64,000 nt of DNA from Cymbidium sinense (GCA_021442155.1 CM038222.1:109061121-109125120); one strand, 5' to 3'. Counted from the first letter of the stretch, positions 11,330 to 25,500 are shown. Notes: generated from the sequence alone by a model not told the origin. Numbers and translations are program-made.

Positions 11330-12990
11330 TTATAAAATCATATAAGCTTAAGGTGGCTTTATTAGGAAAGATTTTAATTAAGTCCAAATTAAGATGATTA
11401 ATGGCTTCAAAGACTTTTAATTTTAATTAACATTTTGTTATTCTCTTTGTTTATTATATGACCTAAAGCTTAATTACTTATTTTTATAATTTTCATTGCT
11501 TAATTGATTAATTAATCCAATTATTGAGCCAATTAACCCTAAAATGTAATAATTTACAAAGCACGAGCCTAAAAATTCTAAGAAAAATCATGAACATGTA
11601 TAATAATTATAATAAAAGAAAATCCTAAAAACTTCATGTGATTTGGGCTTATAATTTAAAATTAATTGTACTAATTAAAATTTAATTAATTAAGCAATTA
11701 CTCTTAAAACACCCCAAACCAATTAAGGCTTTTGATTTCATTGATTAACTCTCTATTGTTTGAGCACAAATAAGTTTATTCATAATTTCTAGAATTTTAT
11801 GTAATTAGTTATGAATTTTTTAAATTCTAGGTTAATTAAGTGAATTATTTAATCCATAATGCCTATTAAAGATGATTTGTAGGATTAGTTAAGACCAGAG
11901 GTCCTAATAATTTTTATTAGTCTCCATTAGGCTATTTTAACATGTTTAATCATTAGAAAGTGGACTTGATAATTTTTATAATTTATTTAGTAAAAAGCCA
12001 AAATGGCTACTTAGGGTTTAAAAATCTGCATCTCCTAACATACTTAGGAAAACACCTTAAGAACATTATCGGATGTAGAGGGCATCACAAGAAACATTCT
12101 CTAAAATCCCAAGCCAATTGGCTAGGTAATTAATGATTAATTTATATATTAATCTAAACATTCAAGCCCAAATTAGTCTCTCTACTCTTAGTAAAATTTA
12201 AGGCTTTATTTTTCTTAAATTCTCCTATATTCAAGCTTTCCAGTGAGCTCTTATTTGCTTTTTTGAATTTTCTATAATTAATTATAATTTTTTAAAGTTT
12301 TAGCCATTTAATCCTAATTTTTAAGAATAAATAATGAATTACACAGTCAATGGTTAATGCGATCGCGCTTTATGCATAGTGCTATAAATTTTGTTATTAA
12401 ATTGGTCTCGCATGGCAGCTGACTCAACTGTCAGTGGACATAATTTTGACTCAAGCCATTTTATCAAGGATCAAATAGCTCTGATTAATCTTTTGATCAA
12501 TAAGATTAAATCAAAAAATTCTACTGCAGATTAATCATGGTTGTTAATGATTTTTCTTTCATTTCTAGTGAGTGGGAAAGACTGTTTGCCTTTAATCATT
12601 TAATCTAAACAAATTAAACTAGGTTTTGAGAGAGAAATAAATGTAAACTAATCTATGAAGATAACTCAAGGGATCCATATAGTTTGATTCATGTCAAATG
12701 TATAAACTCTTCATAAATAATTAACCCCTAACAACCATTATATGGTTTGAGAAGTATACTTCATCAAAGCTAAAGACCAAGGATTTTAATATTAGAGGTA
12801 GCTTCACCACAAAGATGCAAAGCCATGCTATTGAAATCCTTAGTTTCCTCTCAGTTGTTTGCTTCTAAGATAAAGCATCACCGCTACTCACTAGAGTTTG
12901 ATCAAGTACTATGTTCCAATGCTCAAATCTAGTATCTATCAATTTTCTTGCGTTCAACAGAGTGTGGGGAAGGTGTGGAAAAGTTTAATT
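11330..12990. other. AT-rich desert without recognised genes
   Basis: taattaatta-rich sequence resembling 3700-5000 and 26150-29200. A small GC-richer patch (gcgatcgcgc near 12360) resembles the CpG-rich island at 25680. Confidence 0.4.
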
Positions 12991-12999
12991 AGGGTCTAG

Positions 13000-13590
13000 T
13001 GAAGGTTTGATGTGGTTGGGTATAAAGGACAGACGGATTTGTAGAGGTTTAGTGTCATCAGTGGTGGGGTGTGGTGCATTGGAGGGTTTGGGATCGCAAA
13101 GGACTAGCTCTAAGGATGTGAAAAATGTGCCTCTAAAGTTAAGGGGTATCTCCACTCCCCATGTAAACCACCAAAATGGGTTGGTTCAGCTTTGGCAAGC
13201 TAACCAGGTAGTACAGTAAGCTTGGAATCAAATAGGTTGATAATATGAACCTCTCTTACTGGCAAGGAAGATATAGTGGCCTGAGGAGAAGTGGTCAACC
13301 CATGATTAGTGAATCAAGGGTTGTCCAACGTTAAGTTGACTTCACCTTGGTTAATGGTTGATATAGACAGACTTAAACCAGCTTAGGTTAGCATAGGTGA
13401 GCTCAAAATATGCTAAAGATGCTGCCTTGGCCAAAGGGAGCAGTTGGAGTTTGCTATATTGAGCTTTTTATCTTATATGTGACTCTTATTTTACTTGACT
13501 TAAGCTGAACAAGGTTCACCAAGGGCTGGATCCACTTGAGTAGATCTAAGAGAGTGTTAGGATGAGTTATGGAGTTTTTATTTAGAATGC
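13000..13590. repeat. Second copy of the left-end flank (compare 280-720)
   Basis: 13320-13575 aligns with 460-715: ggttgtccaacgttaagttg, acttcaccttggttaatgg, gctcaaaatatgctaaag. It ends where H2 begins. Confidence 0.55.
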
Positions 13591-14130
13591 CACATAGATC
13601 ATGGGGTCTTTTTTAGGTGATCAAATATATCATTAAGGAAATAATATACCATCATAAGAGATGGAAATATCAATTCATAAGGACTCCTAAGACTGATGGG
13701 CCTACATATATGAGAGATTTTTTTTCTAAACAACATAGAAAAGTAGAACATGGTTTATTTTAATGTTGAATTCTTAATTTCCTATAAGAGAAAGCCCTTA
13801 TAGTTAAGTACATCTTAGAAAAGAGAAACTCTTCTAAGAAAACCCTTAATTAAAGATATTGGCCTCTATCCCTATGAATTTTAAAGTTTATTTCAAGATT
13901 GTTAAAAATGGAAGTCAAATGAAAATGACCAAAATGAATAATTCCTTTTGGATTCCAAATGGGAATAAGTAGAAATTGGTTTGATACTACAAAGCATAAT
14001 AAGCAATTCAACTGATTCTATGGTTAGACTTTATAGCTTTGAAAGAGAAGTTCATTTTATTATGAGTTAATATTTTATTTGAAAGTTATGACTTAGATTC
14101 TAATAGCATAAAATTATCAAAAAGCTTAAA
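13590..14130 (+). repeat. Family H repeat, copy H2
   Basis: Similar in order to H1 but strongly diverged. Stem A is ctataag / cttatag (13782-13788 / 13797-13803, 8-base loop). Stem B is cttagaaaagag / ctcttctaag (13814-13825 / 13829-13838, two bulged A). The linker agttaagtac is between them. A weaker upstream hairpin (aaac-cat / atg-gttt) lies near 13730-13760. The copy is preceded by a flank shared with 280-720. Confidence 0.65.
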
Positions 14131-15600
14131 GATGATGGCTTAATCCTATAGCAAATGAGAGATAGGATGCTACAAATACTAATCCTAAAGATGCTTTTAA
14201 TATAAGATAGAAGCTCAACATAGTCTAATCATAAAATTTTGAGATATGTTGGTTCTTTCTTACCTAAGAATATGAACTTATTCTGACTATTCTGGACTTA
14301 TTTCTCATCTGGTATGGACTGCCAATTAACACCTACTATGATTTAAAATCATGAGTCTATTCTTATGAATGCAAGAAAGGAACTAATAACATAGACTCAC
14401 TCTCTAACCTCACGATCATGACTAGTATGACATGCATCTAGTTAATGAAATAGATTTTTAAAAATTTTATGAATTTTTAGATATGCAATTTTATTTAATA
14501 GGCTTAGGTGTGTAGATATGCCCACATGCTTGTTAAAATTAGGTTATGGGCCAATCAACTAGAATGTGTTCTTTATTCATGGGTGTTGTAGTCTACAATC
14601 TGACTCTGCTCCTTATTGTGCAATAAGTGAAAGCCAATGTTCAAAGAAAGAACATTAATATGCAATATGGCTAACATGACAGATCTATCATGTCTATGTA
14701 ATTTTTATTAATTATGCTTAGGCTATAGGTGAGTCTATGAAGTACATTTAATTTGTTTAAGTTGATTTAATTTAATGGAGAAAAAAATTTAAAATTTACT
14801 CTATAAGCTTAACGCATATAGGCTTTTCACAATATCACAATAAATCACAAAAAAAAACTTATGAAAAATATGTCATTCTAGTGTGCAACAAGAATATAAA
14901 CATCAAATAGAAATAAATTAAAATTAAAAGGCCAATGCAACTAGGTACTGTTGAACTCCCTAGAAGAAAAAAAATAATGGGCAGCTGAGCTCTCATCTTA
15001 TACAGCCTACCCTATAACTAAAATCTTGATCTATTAAGAACTTCATTTTGCTTCTTTTAGATCATCACCTTCTTCAGGGACTTGTTTAGACTCAACAAGG
15101 GACCACCAACTCATGCAGCCAACTCTACTAATCCTAAACATCATATATCTTAATCTAATATTAGGATCAAATTACATTTTTAGATTCTAAAAAGAAAATC
15201 TTAAACCCTACAAAATAAAGGTTAGTAAATATACATGCACATAAGTAGTTTAAATTTTGAACATACAGGCTTAGCACCAATGGTTATCAAGCTCACCTAT
15301 TCTAATGGGAAATGTTTAAAGACGTAAATACAATAGCTTCTACAGGCAAAATAACATTTATAATTTTTATCATAGCGATCATTTTAAACATAGCCCCCTA
15401 CAAAAAATAGTGTTAACCTAATAAATAACGTCTTAACATCTAAACTAATGAGCAAATAATCATAGCCATCGAGATTAAAATAGTACACCATAAAATATAA
15501 AAAATATCACATCATAAACATATTATCGGTCTAACATAATTTTAGAGTTGGTGACCGAATAATCTAGTATGTGAAAAGATGGCTAATGTGGTAAGATTGT
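14130..15600. other. AT-rich sequence, nothing recognised
   Basis: No coding or repeat partner was identified by eye. A poly(A)-containing region around 14840-14970 and purine/pyrimidine mixtures are present. Confidence 0.3.
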
Positions 15601-17560
15601 TTTAGGTTTCTTTAACTTTAAATTTTAATTTGTGTTAAAAATTAAATTCAGTTTAGCATCATATGATTTCAATATAAATATTTAGAGAATTTTGAAATTT
15701 ATTTTAAAATTTTTATTTTTATTTACATTAAAGTTGAATTTAAGATTTTAAAGAGTGAAGAAGAAAATAAGTTTTGCTTAAGGTTGAACTCATTTCAATC
15801 AACACCTTATTTCTAATAGAGTGGAATCTTTACTAAAGGATGACGACTCACCCTAAAAATCTAACCTAATAATCTGTTTTAATGGCATTAGTTACTCTTT
15901 TCAATTATTAATTTTTATAAATTATTTCTTTTGATTTAAATTTGCTTTCATAATTAGACATTCATAGGTACATGTATTATTAGATCAAAGATATGAAGCT
16001 TAATGCCTTCTTCAGACTTCTAGCCCTATGATATCAGGTTTCCAAACTATATACCTTTTAATAATATATTTATAAGGAAATTAATTTTAAATGTGTTATT
16101 GGACTTTAATTTAGTTATTTGGTTTCTAAGGTTTGGTTATTTTGAAATTTTAAATTTTTTGCATTCATTTTCATTTTTAGTTTATTTATTGATTTATTTA
16201 TTTTGATTAAACAGATTAAATATTTGCTTTGTTTAAAATTCAATTAGATTTGATTATGGTTAAATAATTTATATATAATTAGAATTCCATCTAAATAAAT
16301 TTAAGTTATAATGCTGATCAAAATTTGATTAATGCTTTTGTTTAAAAGTTCATATTCAATTTGATTATTTAATTTATGTATTTGAAATTTCAGTAATGAT
16401 TAATCTAAAATATTTTAGGTAAATTGAATTATTTAATTTAGTTAAATATTTCATTGATTTTGAATAGTGTTTACTTTAATTTTAATATTATTTGATTTGA
16501 TTAAGTGGTTGATTTGTTTAAGATTAAATCATTGACCCTAAATTTGTATTAATTAATGTTTGATTAATGACTTATTACCTTTTAACTTGATTTAACTTAT
16601 TTCAACTTGCTTAATAGCTAATTTGATCACTTTTTTATTAAATTTATTAAATTTCATTGCTTATGTTGACTAATGTTGATTAAATTAGTTTGATTATTAT
16701 GTGACATTTACAAAAATATGTTTTAATTAGGTTGAATTGATTTAACAGTCCAATAAATAAGTTTTAAGTTAATTAATGGTATTTTGTATTTCTTGAGTTT
16801 ATTACATAATTAAATGGTTTTATTATGGTTATGATTAATGCCTTTTAATGATCCATTTTGACTTGAATATTTTATGGAGGTGACTTTGTGTTGGTCTTAA
16901 GCCTAATACCTAAATTTTGAGTATTTTAAGTGTGTATATTAATAGTCATTAATTAATTATTTAATTTTTAATAAAACTCTAATTTCTATTAAAATGTGCA
17001 ATGAACATTATGATTTCTAATTTTAATGAATACCAATTTGAATGTTAAGTTCAAAGGAGTGTCATTTATAATTTTCATCCTATTATGATTTTTTTTTATT
17101 TCAACCCTAAAGTTTTAATTAATTTATATTAAAGTTAAGTATTAAGATGTTTTAAATTATTTCCATAAATTTTCATAATTTTTCTAATTTTAAATTAATT
17201 ATTTTCATCACATTAGGGGTTTAACGATGGAAATTTTATAAATTGCAATCCACTAAGCATTTAGGTTGGATATTTATGGTAGACGCTAACTTTAGTTTCA
17301 TTCCTTGAAATTTTTAGATTAATTGGTTCATTAATTTAGGTTTAATTAATGTTTTATTATTTTCACTGAAATTTAAATTAAATTAAAATTACAAATAAAA
17401 ATTAGGTCTTTTTGGGTTTAATGGACTCCTCTTAGTGAGTTGAATCCATAGAGCCCTTATTTGTAATTTTTTATTGTGTATTTTAATTTCTAGGAATTTC
17501 TAAAGTTTTGGTCATTTTTTGCTAATTTTTAAATCTGGAAAAGTTGGATTTTCCTACTTA
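15600..17560 (-). repeat. T-rich desert, reverse counterpart of the A-rich 26150-29200 region
   Basis: It is dominated by tttgattaatt/ggtttgatttgatt words, the complement of the aaatcaaattaaat words at 26.2-29.2 kb. The flanking patch at 17560-17800 is slightly richer in CG. The mirror position relative to module M4 suggests one large quasi-palindrome. Confidence 0.45.
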
Positions 17561-18049
17561 TCCGCATCAGTAGCTGATGTAGTAGTGCTCTAACATTTTA
17601 AGAGGCCATTGGCTCATGTTAGATCCATATGGATTGACACATAAAGCGGAAGGATAAGGGATTAGTCTTAGTCATTTAATCAAAAATCAAACGACTAGAA
17701 TTAATCTTGCAAAATAACAGGGATAAATTAGATGGACTAATTGATTAATATTGGCCATGATCTAATTTAAATTGAATCAATGACCAAGGATCCATTTCAT
17801 ACTTCACCAGCGAGAGATCGAGCCCATAGACTAATGCAAAATTTTGATGATTCTCGTTAGAATTTCATAAATTTAATGATTAGGGAAGCTTTATGATCAA
17901 ATGTGTGAAGGTTCATTATGAAAATTTCCTGGAAACACACGGTTTCACTTCATAATACACGAAAGCCTATAGGTTACCTACTATTGAGAAGAATTACTAA
18001 TTGCTCAGAAAAAATACCTTCGACGATGCTCTCTACCATCTTTATCGAG

Positions 18050-18260
18050 ATGGGTAGAGTACATTTTTTCATGAGGCAAATTGGTATGTATTCAACCAGA
18101 TTTTTTCCTAACATTACATTAGGCTTTATTTATATATATGTTCTATTTCCTATGAATGTAGGCCTTTATAGTTAATTACCCCTCTTACCATAGTAAGAGA
18201 GTACTCTCGAATAAAGTTAGAAACAAACATATCTTCCTAACATGAATCGGTGTATAGTGG
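18050..18260 (+). repeat. Family H repeat core, copy H3
   Basis: The core only is recognisable. Upstream hairpin cctaa / ttagg (near 18107-18123). Stem A is ctatgaa / tttatag (18150-18156 / 18165-18171, one G-T pair, 8-base loop). Linker agttaattac. Stem B is ctcttac / gtaagag (18182-18188 / 18193-18199, cata loop). Then actctcgaataaag. Outside the core, similarity to H1 is poor. Confidence 0.65.
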
Positions 18261-18340
18261 TGTATGTGGTATGACATAGATGACTGTTTAAGGGAAATAA
18301 GAGAATAGTCTCGATCAAGATCCTAGGTGCTAGGATTGTT

Positions 18341-20250
18341 GCATCGTAGCACTCCAAGTTAGAATGCCCTATTTATTCCATTTAGTGGCAAAACCACGAT
18401 AAAAAGGGACACAGGCCACGTCCTTATTTTTAACATTTTTATGAGCTAAAGTTTTCTTAATTTATCACCCCTAATAAATAGTTGTAAATGGATGGATGGA
18501 TTGTTTGCTTTAAATTATTTATAGTAATAAACTTAATTTAATTTAAAATTATCCCCTCTAGTTGAGCTCTATAATCAACACGATCATCATAGGGGTAGAC
18601 CTTGTCAACTCTGTCTATTCGCTTATAAAGGATCAGATTTATGATTTGCACTTATGAATCTGAATTTGAAACCATATAACATCAAAATTTTTAAGAGATC
18701 ATATCAAAGTAAAAAAATATGACAATATTATTAGGCTTTGTTGATCTGGATCCAATCATAAGATCCAACCAAAAAAATAACCCAGGTAGCATCCTTAGAC
18801 ATTAAATTTAGATTTTAAATCATGTGTCAGGCACATGCGGGTGATTCAAATTTATTTTATATTAAATCATGAAGCATCTTTAAACATTGAGTTTAGGTAT
18901 TTGCCACTATGTTGGGGCTCATACGAGACACATTTTTTCCTTTATCAATTTTATTATCATTTGCTTACTATAAGAGTTAAAATTAAGATTGAACTAAATA
19001 ATTATTTTTAACTCAAGAATGCTCCTCGGCGCTAGGACATCAACTTCATGGAGGCTAGCATTGTGGCACCACAGGATAAAAGATTTTGACTTTTTATAAC
19101 TTGAGAAGGCAATGATGTGGTGCTAAAAATATAGCATTGCAGCACTATAAGATAGAGAATTTTAGCTTATTACTCTAGAAGACAGCGCCACGGTGTTTAA
19201 TGGGTAGCACTGCGGTGCTATAAAAATAAAGATTTTTTGTCTTATAACCTAAGAGGATGGCACTATGGTGCCTAATAGGCAGCGCCTTGGCACTGAGTAG
19301 AGAGGAGTTAGACTTTAGATTTGGAAAAGTCAGTGTTTTAAGTGCTAGAAATAGGGTTACAAAATTAAAGTAGTGCCTCAATGCTATAAAGATAGCGTTG
19401 CAACATTGTGACATGGGACACCATGCATTCAAACTCTTAAGAGGTTAGTACTATGGTGTTATCTCCTAGTGCCAAGGTGCTACAAGTCAAGAACTCCATT
19501 TTTTAGTAGTCTTCTTGAAGGAATTTAGTGATTTTTCTTAAAATTTTGGTAGGGCAACAACTTGAGCTATGTTTACAAAAATTAGTATGATACACACTCT
19601 TCTCCTTATTTCAAATTCAAAATTATTGGAGGGAGAATTTTCATCTCATGCTACAACCAAGTTCAACAGTGGAGGCCTTCAAATTTTAAGATTTTTGAGA
19701 TTTTTGACAAATTTAGGTATTTGTAATGCCTATGATGTAATCAATGCGATCTTGTTCTTCTCCTTGCTCCAAATACAAGATTGGCGAAGGGAGGACTGTC
19801 ATCTTACACTATATCCAAGATCAATGAAGGAGGTCTTAAAAAGTGGTAGCTTTTGTAACAATTCTCACTTTTACTTCAATTATTTCATTTAAAAAAGAGC
19901 GGAGAGAGTACAGGAAAGCGTAGAGAGGATGTGCAGAGAAGAGAGTAAAGGGAATGAGTGCAAGAGGATGCAACATCTTGAGTAGGGAGTGAGAGTCCAA
20001 AAAAGCAGAGAGAGAGAGAGAGCGAGCAAAGTATACAGGCCTCCTTTAATAAAGAGTAACTCCCCCTAATCACTCCAACTCTCATAACTATTCCCACACT
20101 CCGCTCTAGGCAATTATTACTGAGGAGATAGTCGTGGTGAGAGTGGTTAGTATTTTTGTAAAAAAATTTTAAACTGAGGCATGGCGATAGTGCTTAGTCA
20201 TTGGGATTACGGAGCCACAACACTCCAAGGCAGAATGTCTTATTTATTTT
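18341..20250. repeat. Direct repeat pair bounding 1.9 kb (possible decayed LTR pair)
   Basis: 18341-18378 (gtagcactccaagttagaatgccc) and 20211-20249 (cacaacactccaaggcagaatgtc) share order and most bases, followed by ttattta. The interval holds a ~75-bp tandem array, an AG-rich stretch (19895-20030) and no recognisable coding. Confidence 0.45.
19015..19480 (+). repeat. Degenerate ~75-bp tandem array carrying palindromic ggcac-gtgc words
   Basis: Units begin near 19104, 19177 and 19252 (spacings 73 and 75), with further decayed copies on both sides. Each has gcgcc-cggtg or gcactatggtgc-like words followed by ataa-gat-ttt. The words alternate gcaccacagg, gcactgcggtgc, gcgccttggcac. Confidence 0.6.
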
Positions 20251-20339
20251 ATTTTTGTATGCAAATAATTACTTCACTCAATCTCTTGTTATGTAGTTTC
20301 AATGTTTCAAAAAGGTTCTTAGGACTTGGATGAAGCTAT

Positions 20340-23190
20340 GGGTGAAAGATGCCCTCTTGCCTCCCTCTACTTTGTTTTAGAGACCAACACCCACTTCGAT
20401 TCACTACTTATCAATCAAATTTAGGGATAGAGTGCTTGAAAAGATGGGAGAAAGGCTCAGTTATGTTGCTTTGATACTTAAGAAGATGTGTGAAGTGCCA
20501 AAGGTAGAAAATAAAGCAAATGGCTAACCTTCTACCATTCAAGGAGTTTGGAAGTAGTCAGCCATGGGGATTTGAAGCCTAGATTAGCTCCTAAACGCAG
20601 TGGTGAGATCAGAGTACAAGCTTAAATTAATTTAATGGAGCGATAGGGATTGACATGGGTGTATTTTGTTCTTTGGCTCATGTGGCTCAATTTTCTCACT
20701 CCCATTACACCACTTCATCCCATGGCTCCACCTCAGTTGGCATGAGTTACTGTTAGCTGCCTTGGTTGAGTTTAAGGTGAGCTAGAGGTTAGGCTCAAGC
20801 CCACTTAGATTGGGTTTTGAGTTAAAGGTTCATGCCATTGAATCCAACTTGGTTTTGGGTAAATTTAGGTTAGTTTATTTTTATTGATTGTCTTTAGATT
20901 TAGGTTTCAAATATTGTTGATTGTCCATAAGATTGTCCATAAGATGGTTTAGGCTAATTGATCCATGCCTTATAAAATTATAATTTAATTTAGGCTAGTT
21001 TGACATACCTAAATGGGTCAAATTGAGTCCCCTATATTATACGACAACTTCAAGATTTAGGTTTTGGTTCAATTATGTTTGATTGACCATTTAAAATGTT
21101 TGAGATTGATTGATTTTAATTGGTTTGAGCTTAATTTTGTTTTTGACTCAAATTAATCCATTTTGAGCTAAATGAGTTAAGTTGAGTTCATTTAAGTTAA
21201 ATGACTAATTTATCACAAAGTAGAGTATGTTTGGATTTCAATTATATTTAATTGAGTATTTAGACTGATGTAGATTAATACAATTTAATTAATGTGGATT
21301 TAAATTTGAATTTGACCCATGTTAACCTAAGTATAGGCTTAAATGGGTTAAATTGGTTGACATTATTAAGTGACCAAATTGGTCAAATTAGATCAAAGAA
21401 AAAGTTATATTATGTTTAATTATAAATTTGGAGTGATTAAGAATGTTTAATTTAGATTATATTTAATTTAATTTTGAATTTGGTTTAATATGATTCATTT
21501 GACCTCACTTGGGTTAAGTGACTCAATTAGCCAATTTGAGCCCTTATTGGATTCATTTTTATTTAGTTCCATATTCTATTACGTCCATATGATGATTTTG
21601 AGCCTTTGGAATGACTCAACTTAATCAATTTTAATAGGTTGGCTTTTGACTTGGTGGGGCCCATATGGGTTAACTTTGACCAAATGACCTGATCAAACAC
21701 TTTCTACCCTTCCAAATTTAGCTTTGTGTTCATTTATGTTTATATATTAATTCTATGCTTTTGATTTGATTTAATTTTATTTAATTTTATTTGGACTTAG
21801 GTAAGATTGAGCTTACACAAATTAAATTTGGTTCACTTGGATTTTGATTTTAATTTGGATTTTTTTAATCTTAGCTTTCTAATGAATTTCATTAAGTTGA
21901 GGTTTGATTGGACTCACCTAGTCTAATTGAGTTAGGTCTAGTCTTAATGGGATCCATTAGGTTGGCCTAGCTCTCTCCTGAGGGTGTTTGAGTTTTGATT
22001 ATTTTATTTTGATTTTAACTTTTGTGGCTATTTTAGTTTTTATTATTTGATTTTCGTTCTTATTTAGTTATATACATACTCTATAAGTGTAAGTCCTAAG
22101 TACCTAATTAAGAAGCTCTTAAGGTTAGGGATTCCAATTGCTAAGACTAGGATGAATGTTAACCTCATCCAAAATGAGGATGAGGTCAACATAAGTCATG
22201 CTAAGTTTGGCTGATTTTAGCTCATGATGATTCATATAAATTAAATTGAGTTTAATTGAATTAGGTTGACTAATTAACCAAATTAAGCCCATGAGGCTAC
22301 TGGATCATTTTCAAATGATGGTTTGAAGCATGTTGGGGCAATTGGTTTGATCTTATTTTGGCTAGGTTGTGATTTGGATTAAGTGAACCAATTTGATCAA
22401 AATAGCTAAATTATTCTCAATTGATTGTTGGGATGTATTTAATATTTAATTTGTGAATGATTGTGGGTCAATTTGAGAATGTTGGCAGCATTAATTTGAT
22501 TAAATTTGATTTGGATTAAGTTTTAACTCAATTTGATCTTTTAGGTCAAATAGGGCTAGTTAGGTCAATTCGTCAAATTGACCAAATTAGGTTCTATTGA
22601 GAGTTAGGCTATATTTCATAATCAACTTGGAATGTTTGGAATAGTTGATTTAGTTCAATTTGGGTTATATTAGAGTTTGGTTCAATGTGGTTCACTTAGG
22701 TCTACCTAGGCTAAGTGAACCAAATTGGGTGTCCATTGTTCATGAGAATTGTTTAATTATTTATTTGGGATGATTGTAAAGCTTTGGATAGGTTCAAATT
22801 GGAATGGTTTTGGTTTTGTCCCTACAGTGTTCAATCGGGCTAACTTGGGTTAAGCCAATTGGCCAAATTAAGTCCTAACCAAGCTTCAATCAAGTTCAAT
22901 TGAGGTTTCAAATGATTTGTGTCAGTTCAATTTTGAGCAATTTTGGTTGATTTTGAATTTAGCCCCCTTTAAGCTCAAATGGGTCAAATTGAGTCAATTT
23001 GTTAAATTGAACCTCAATTGGGTGTGATTTGGGTACGATTGACATTTTGGATGTCATGTGTTTGATTGGTTCAAATTAATTTGGTTTTGGTCAAGATTTA
23101 TGGATATGGTGACCTAAATAGTTTAATTTTAGTTAAATGTGCTAATTAGCCTATTTGGGTCAAAGGTGTTAAACCTATGTGTGATTGGGT
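20340..23190. repeat. Long GT-rich arm with internal reversed module M3
   Basis: 20780-22080 and 22190-23190 are GT-rich. M3 (22085-22185), read in reverse, matches module M6 at 62335-62440 (tgttgacctcat, gaagttaacat, taggcacttaag). After M3 the sequence gtcatgctaagtttggctg equals the arm start at 718. 20340-20780 is the flank. No gene. Confidence 0.6.
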
Positions 23191-25500
23191 TGTCATTGAC
23201 CTCACTTTTGGAGTGAGCTCTCAACCTCCTTGTCTTAGACAATAGGACTCTTCTAGACACTAAAAATTCATAAGACACTTCTAGTGATTAGGTGAATACT
23301 TAATCTAAGCCTAGAGACGTAGAAGGGTTAATCATAGGATTAGGCCATGCCTTCGAACTTAAGGAAATCACCTATCTTGTAGCCTAAACCCAATCTAGAT
23401 ACACTTTCTCAAATCAAACCTAGATTCAAATCTCAAACCAAACCTCAAATTCAAATCCAAATTCCAAATCCATATCCCAAATTTGACTCCAAATGATTGA
23501 AACCCAAAATCAAGTTCAAATCTCAATTCCCTTCCTAAGCCATATGAAACACATTCATAAGCTTAGCCAAAACTCCCTTTAGATCAAATCAAAATTGATT
23601 GATTTCTTTATAAATCAACTATTCCTTCATTTATATTCACAAATATAAATGAAATTCAAATTTAAATGATCAAAACTATATCCAAAATTAAATCTAAACC
23701 CAATCTAAGCCCGTTGAGCCAATTCTTTGGACTTAGTCAAATTATATCCAGATCAAGTCAAAACCAATGGATTTTCTCTTGAATCAATCAATCATTCAAT
23801 TATCTACCCAAATATAAATGAAACCTACAATCATCCAATCAAATTGAAGCCAACCCAAGTCAAACCCAATTTAGCCCTTTCGACTTGAAAATTTCAACTA
23901 AGCCAAAATCTCTTAGACTCCAAATTGGTTGTCGTTGAATTTATATTTAAATCCAGGGCTCATATATAAGTTCAACTAAACTCGAATCAAACCAAAATCA
24001 AACCAATTGACTCACTTAGGTACACTTGTCCTAAAGTGACCTAAAGGACCCATTTGAGTCAACTTTCAATCCAACCCAAATTGGATTGTACCAAGCTCAC
24101 CAAACCTTTCACCTTGACTGTTGATCACCCTAGGATGATTAATTGCAATCAATTAGGTCAAATCAAGTCAACTTAGTCATTTGACCAAGTCAACCCTTAG
24201 CCCAAATGAACTAAAACAAGCCAAAACTCATCTTACATCAAATTTATTGAAACCAATGATTTGAATCAATCCAAAATCAATATTTAAATATGATTTGACA
24301 ACCAATTGAGTCAAACTGAGCCCAATTGGTCATTCGATCTAAGTTGACCCAAATTAGCCTAAAGGATCAAATTGGGTCGAATCATGATCTAACATAAATT
24401 GATTGCAATCAATGACTCAAGTTCATTCTAAATTTATTATTGAACTTGACCAAAGCCATAATTAAACTCAATTTAATCAATCGAGCCCAATTGAGCCATT
24501 TAACCCAAATTGGCCTAAAGGGTCAATTTGGCTTAAATCCAAATTAAATCCAAATTGATTCAAATCAAAGACCACATTCATCTTCAAGTTGAACATGAAT
24601 CAATCTATAACCCAAGCCAATTTGACCAATTTTTATCAAATTGGTCAACTTAACCCCTTTGACCCATTTGATTCTAAATGAGCTAAAATCAATTCTAAGC
24701 AAAATTAAATCAAATTGATCATATCAAAACTCTTCAAATTATCATTTAAACTTATCCTAAGCCTTGGTTTGACCCAATTTTACCAATTGGTCAACCTAAC
24801 CCGATATGACTCAATGTGAACCATATAACCCAAATTAAGCCAAATCCCTTGAAACTAAGCCATGACCCATTAGGGGCTGATCAAATCTGACTCAAACCCA
24901 TTTGGGATCAGCCCAAAATCAACCCAATCTAATTAAATCTCTCATAGATCCTCCCTCACATAGGATTCCACCCAACTTCATTTAATTCTCCCATCACATG
25001 CATTCAACTCTCCCCTCTCTCCATGGCATTCAATGGAGCTGATCATATGGTAGTAAGAGGACTTTGGAGAAAAAATCCAAAGTCCACCATCAATCCATCA
25101 TCCATCCCAACCACCCCAAGCAAAATGATAACACTTTGAAGCCAAAAAATTCAAAACAAATGTGAATTTTTGGCCACTATTAAAGGAGGGGGAAATGAGG
25201 TTTCATTCCTTTTCCTCCTATCACTATTCAGCCCCTAAGAGCTCCCCAAAATAACCAACAACCATTTCCTCATCTCTTTTAGGCTAGAAACACCAAAACT
25301 GAGTTAATTTTGGCGAGAAAATGACAAGCATCGGAAGATACATCATTTTGAAGTAAGGGCAAAGATCCAAGCTCATTCTAAGGCCTCTTCTCACACTTAA
25401 CAGTGTGCTTGGGCCATCACCGCCGTCAAAAATTATCCTCGATGAGTTAACTTTCAAAAAATCATAGTCGGCCTTAGGATCCTTCATTTGTCACGATTAT
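23190..25500. repeat. Module M4, AC-rich arm and its flank
   Basis: M4 (23190-23320) reads gacctcacttttggagtgag, ggactcttctagacactaa, acacttctagtgattaggtg. 23400-24930 is AC-rich. 24940-25500 is a flank comparable to 2540-3300 and 63600-64000. Base skew flips sign at M4. Confidence 0.65.

Noticed and set aside
19569..19892. 107-residue ORF
   Set aside because: It lies in a repeat-flanked AT-rich stretch, with no recognisable motif and no codon-use signal.
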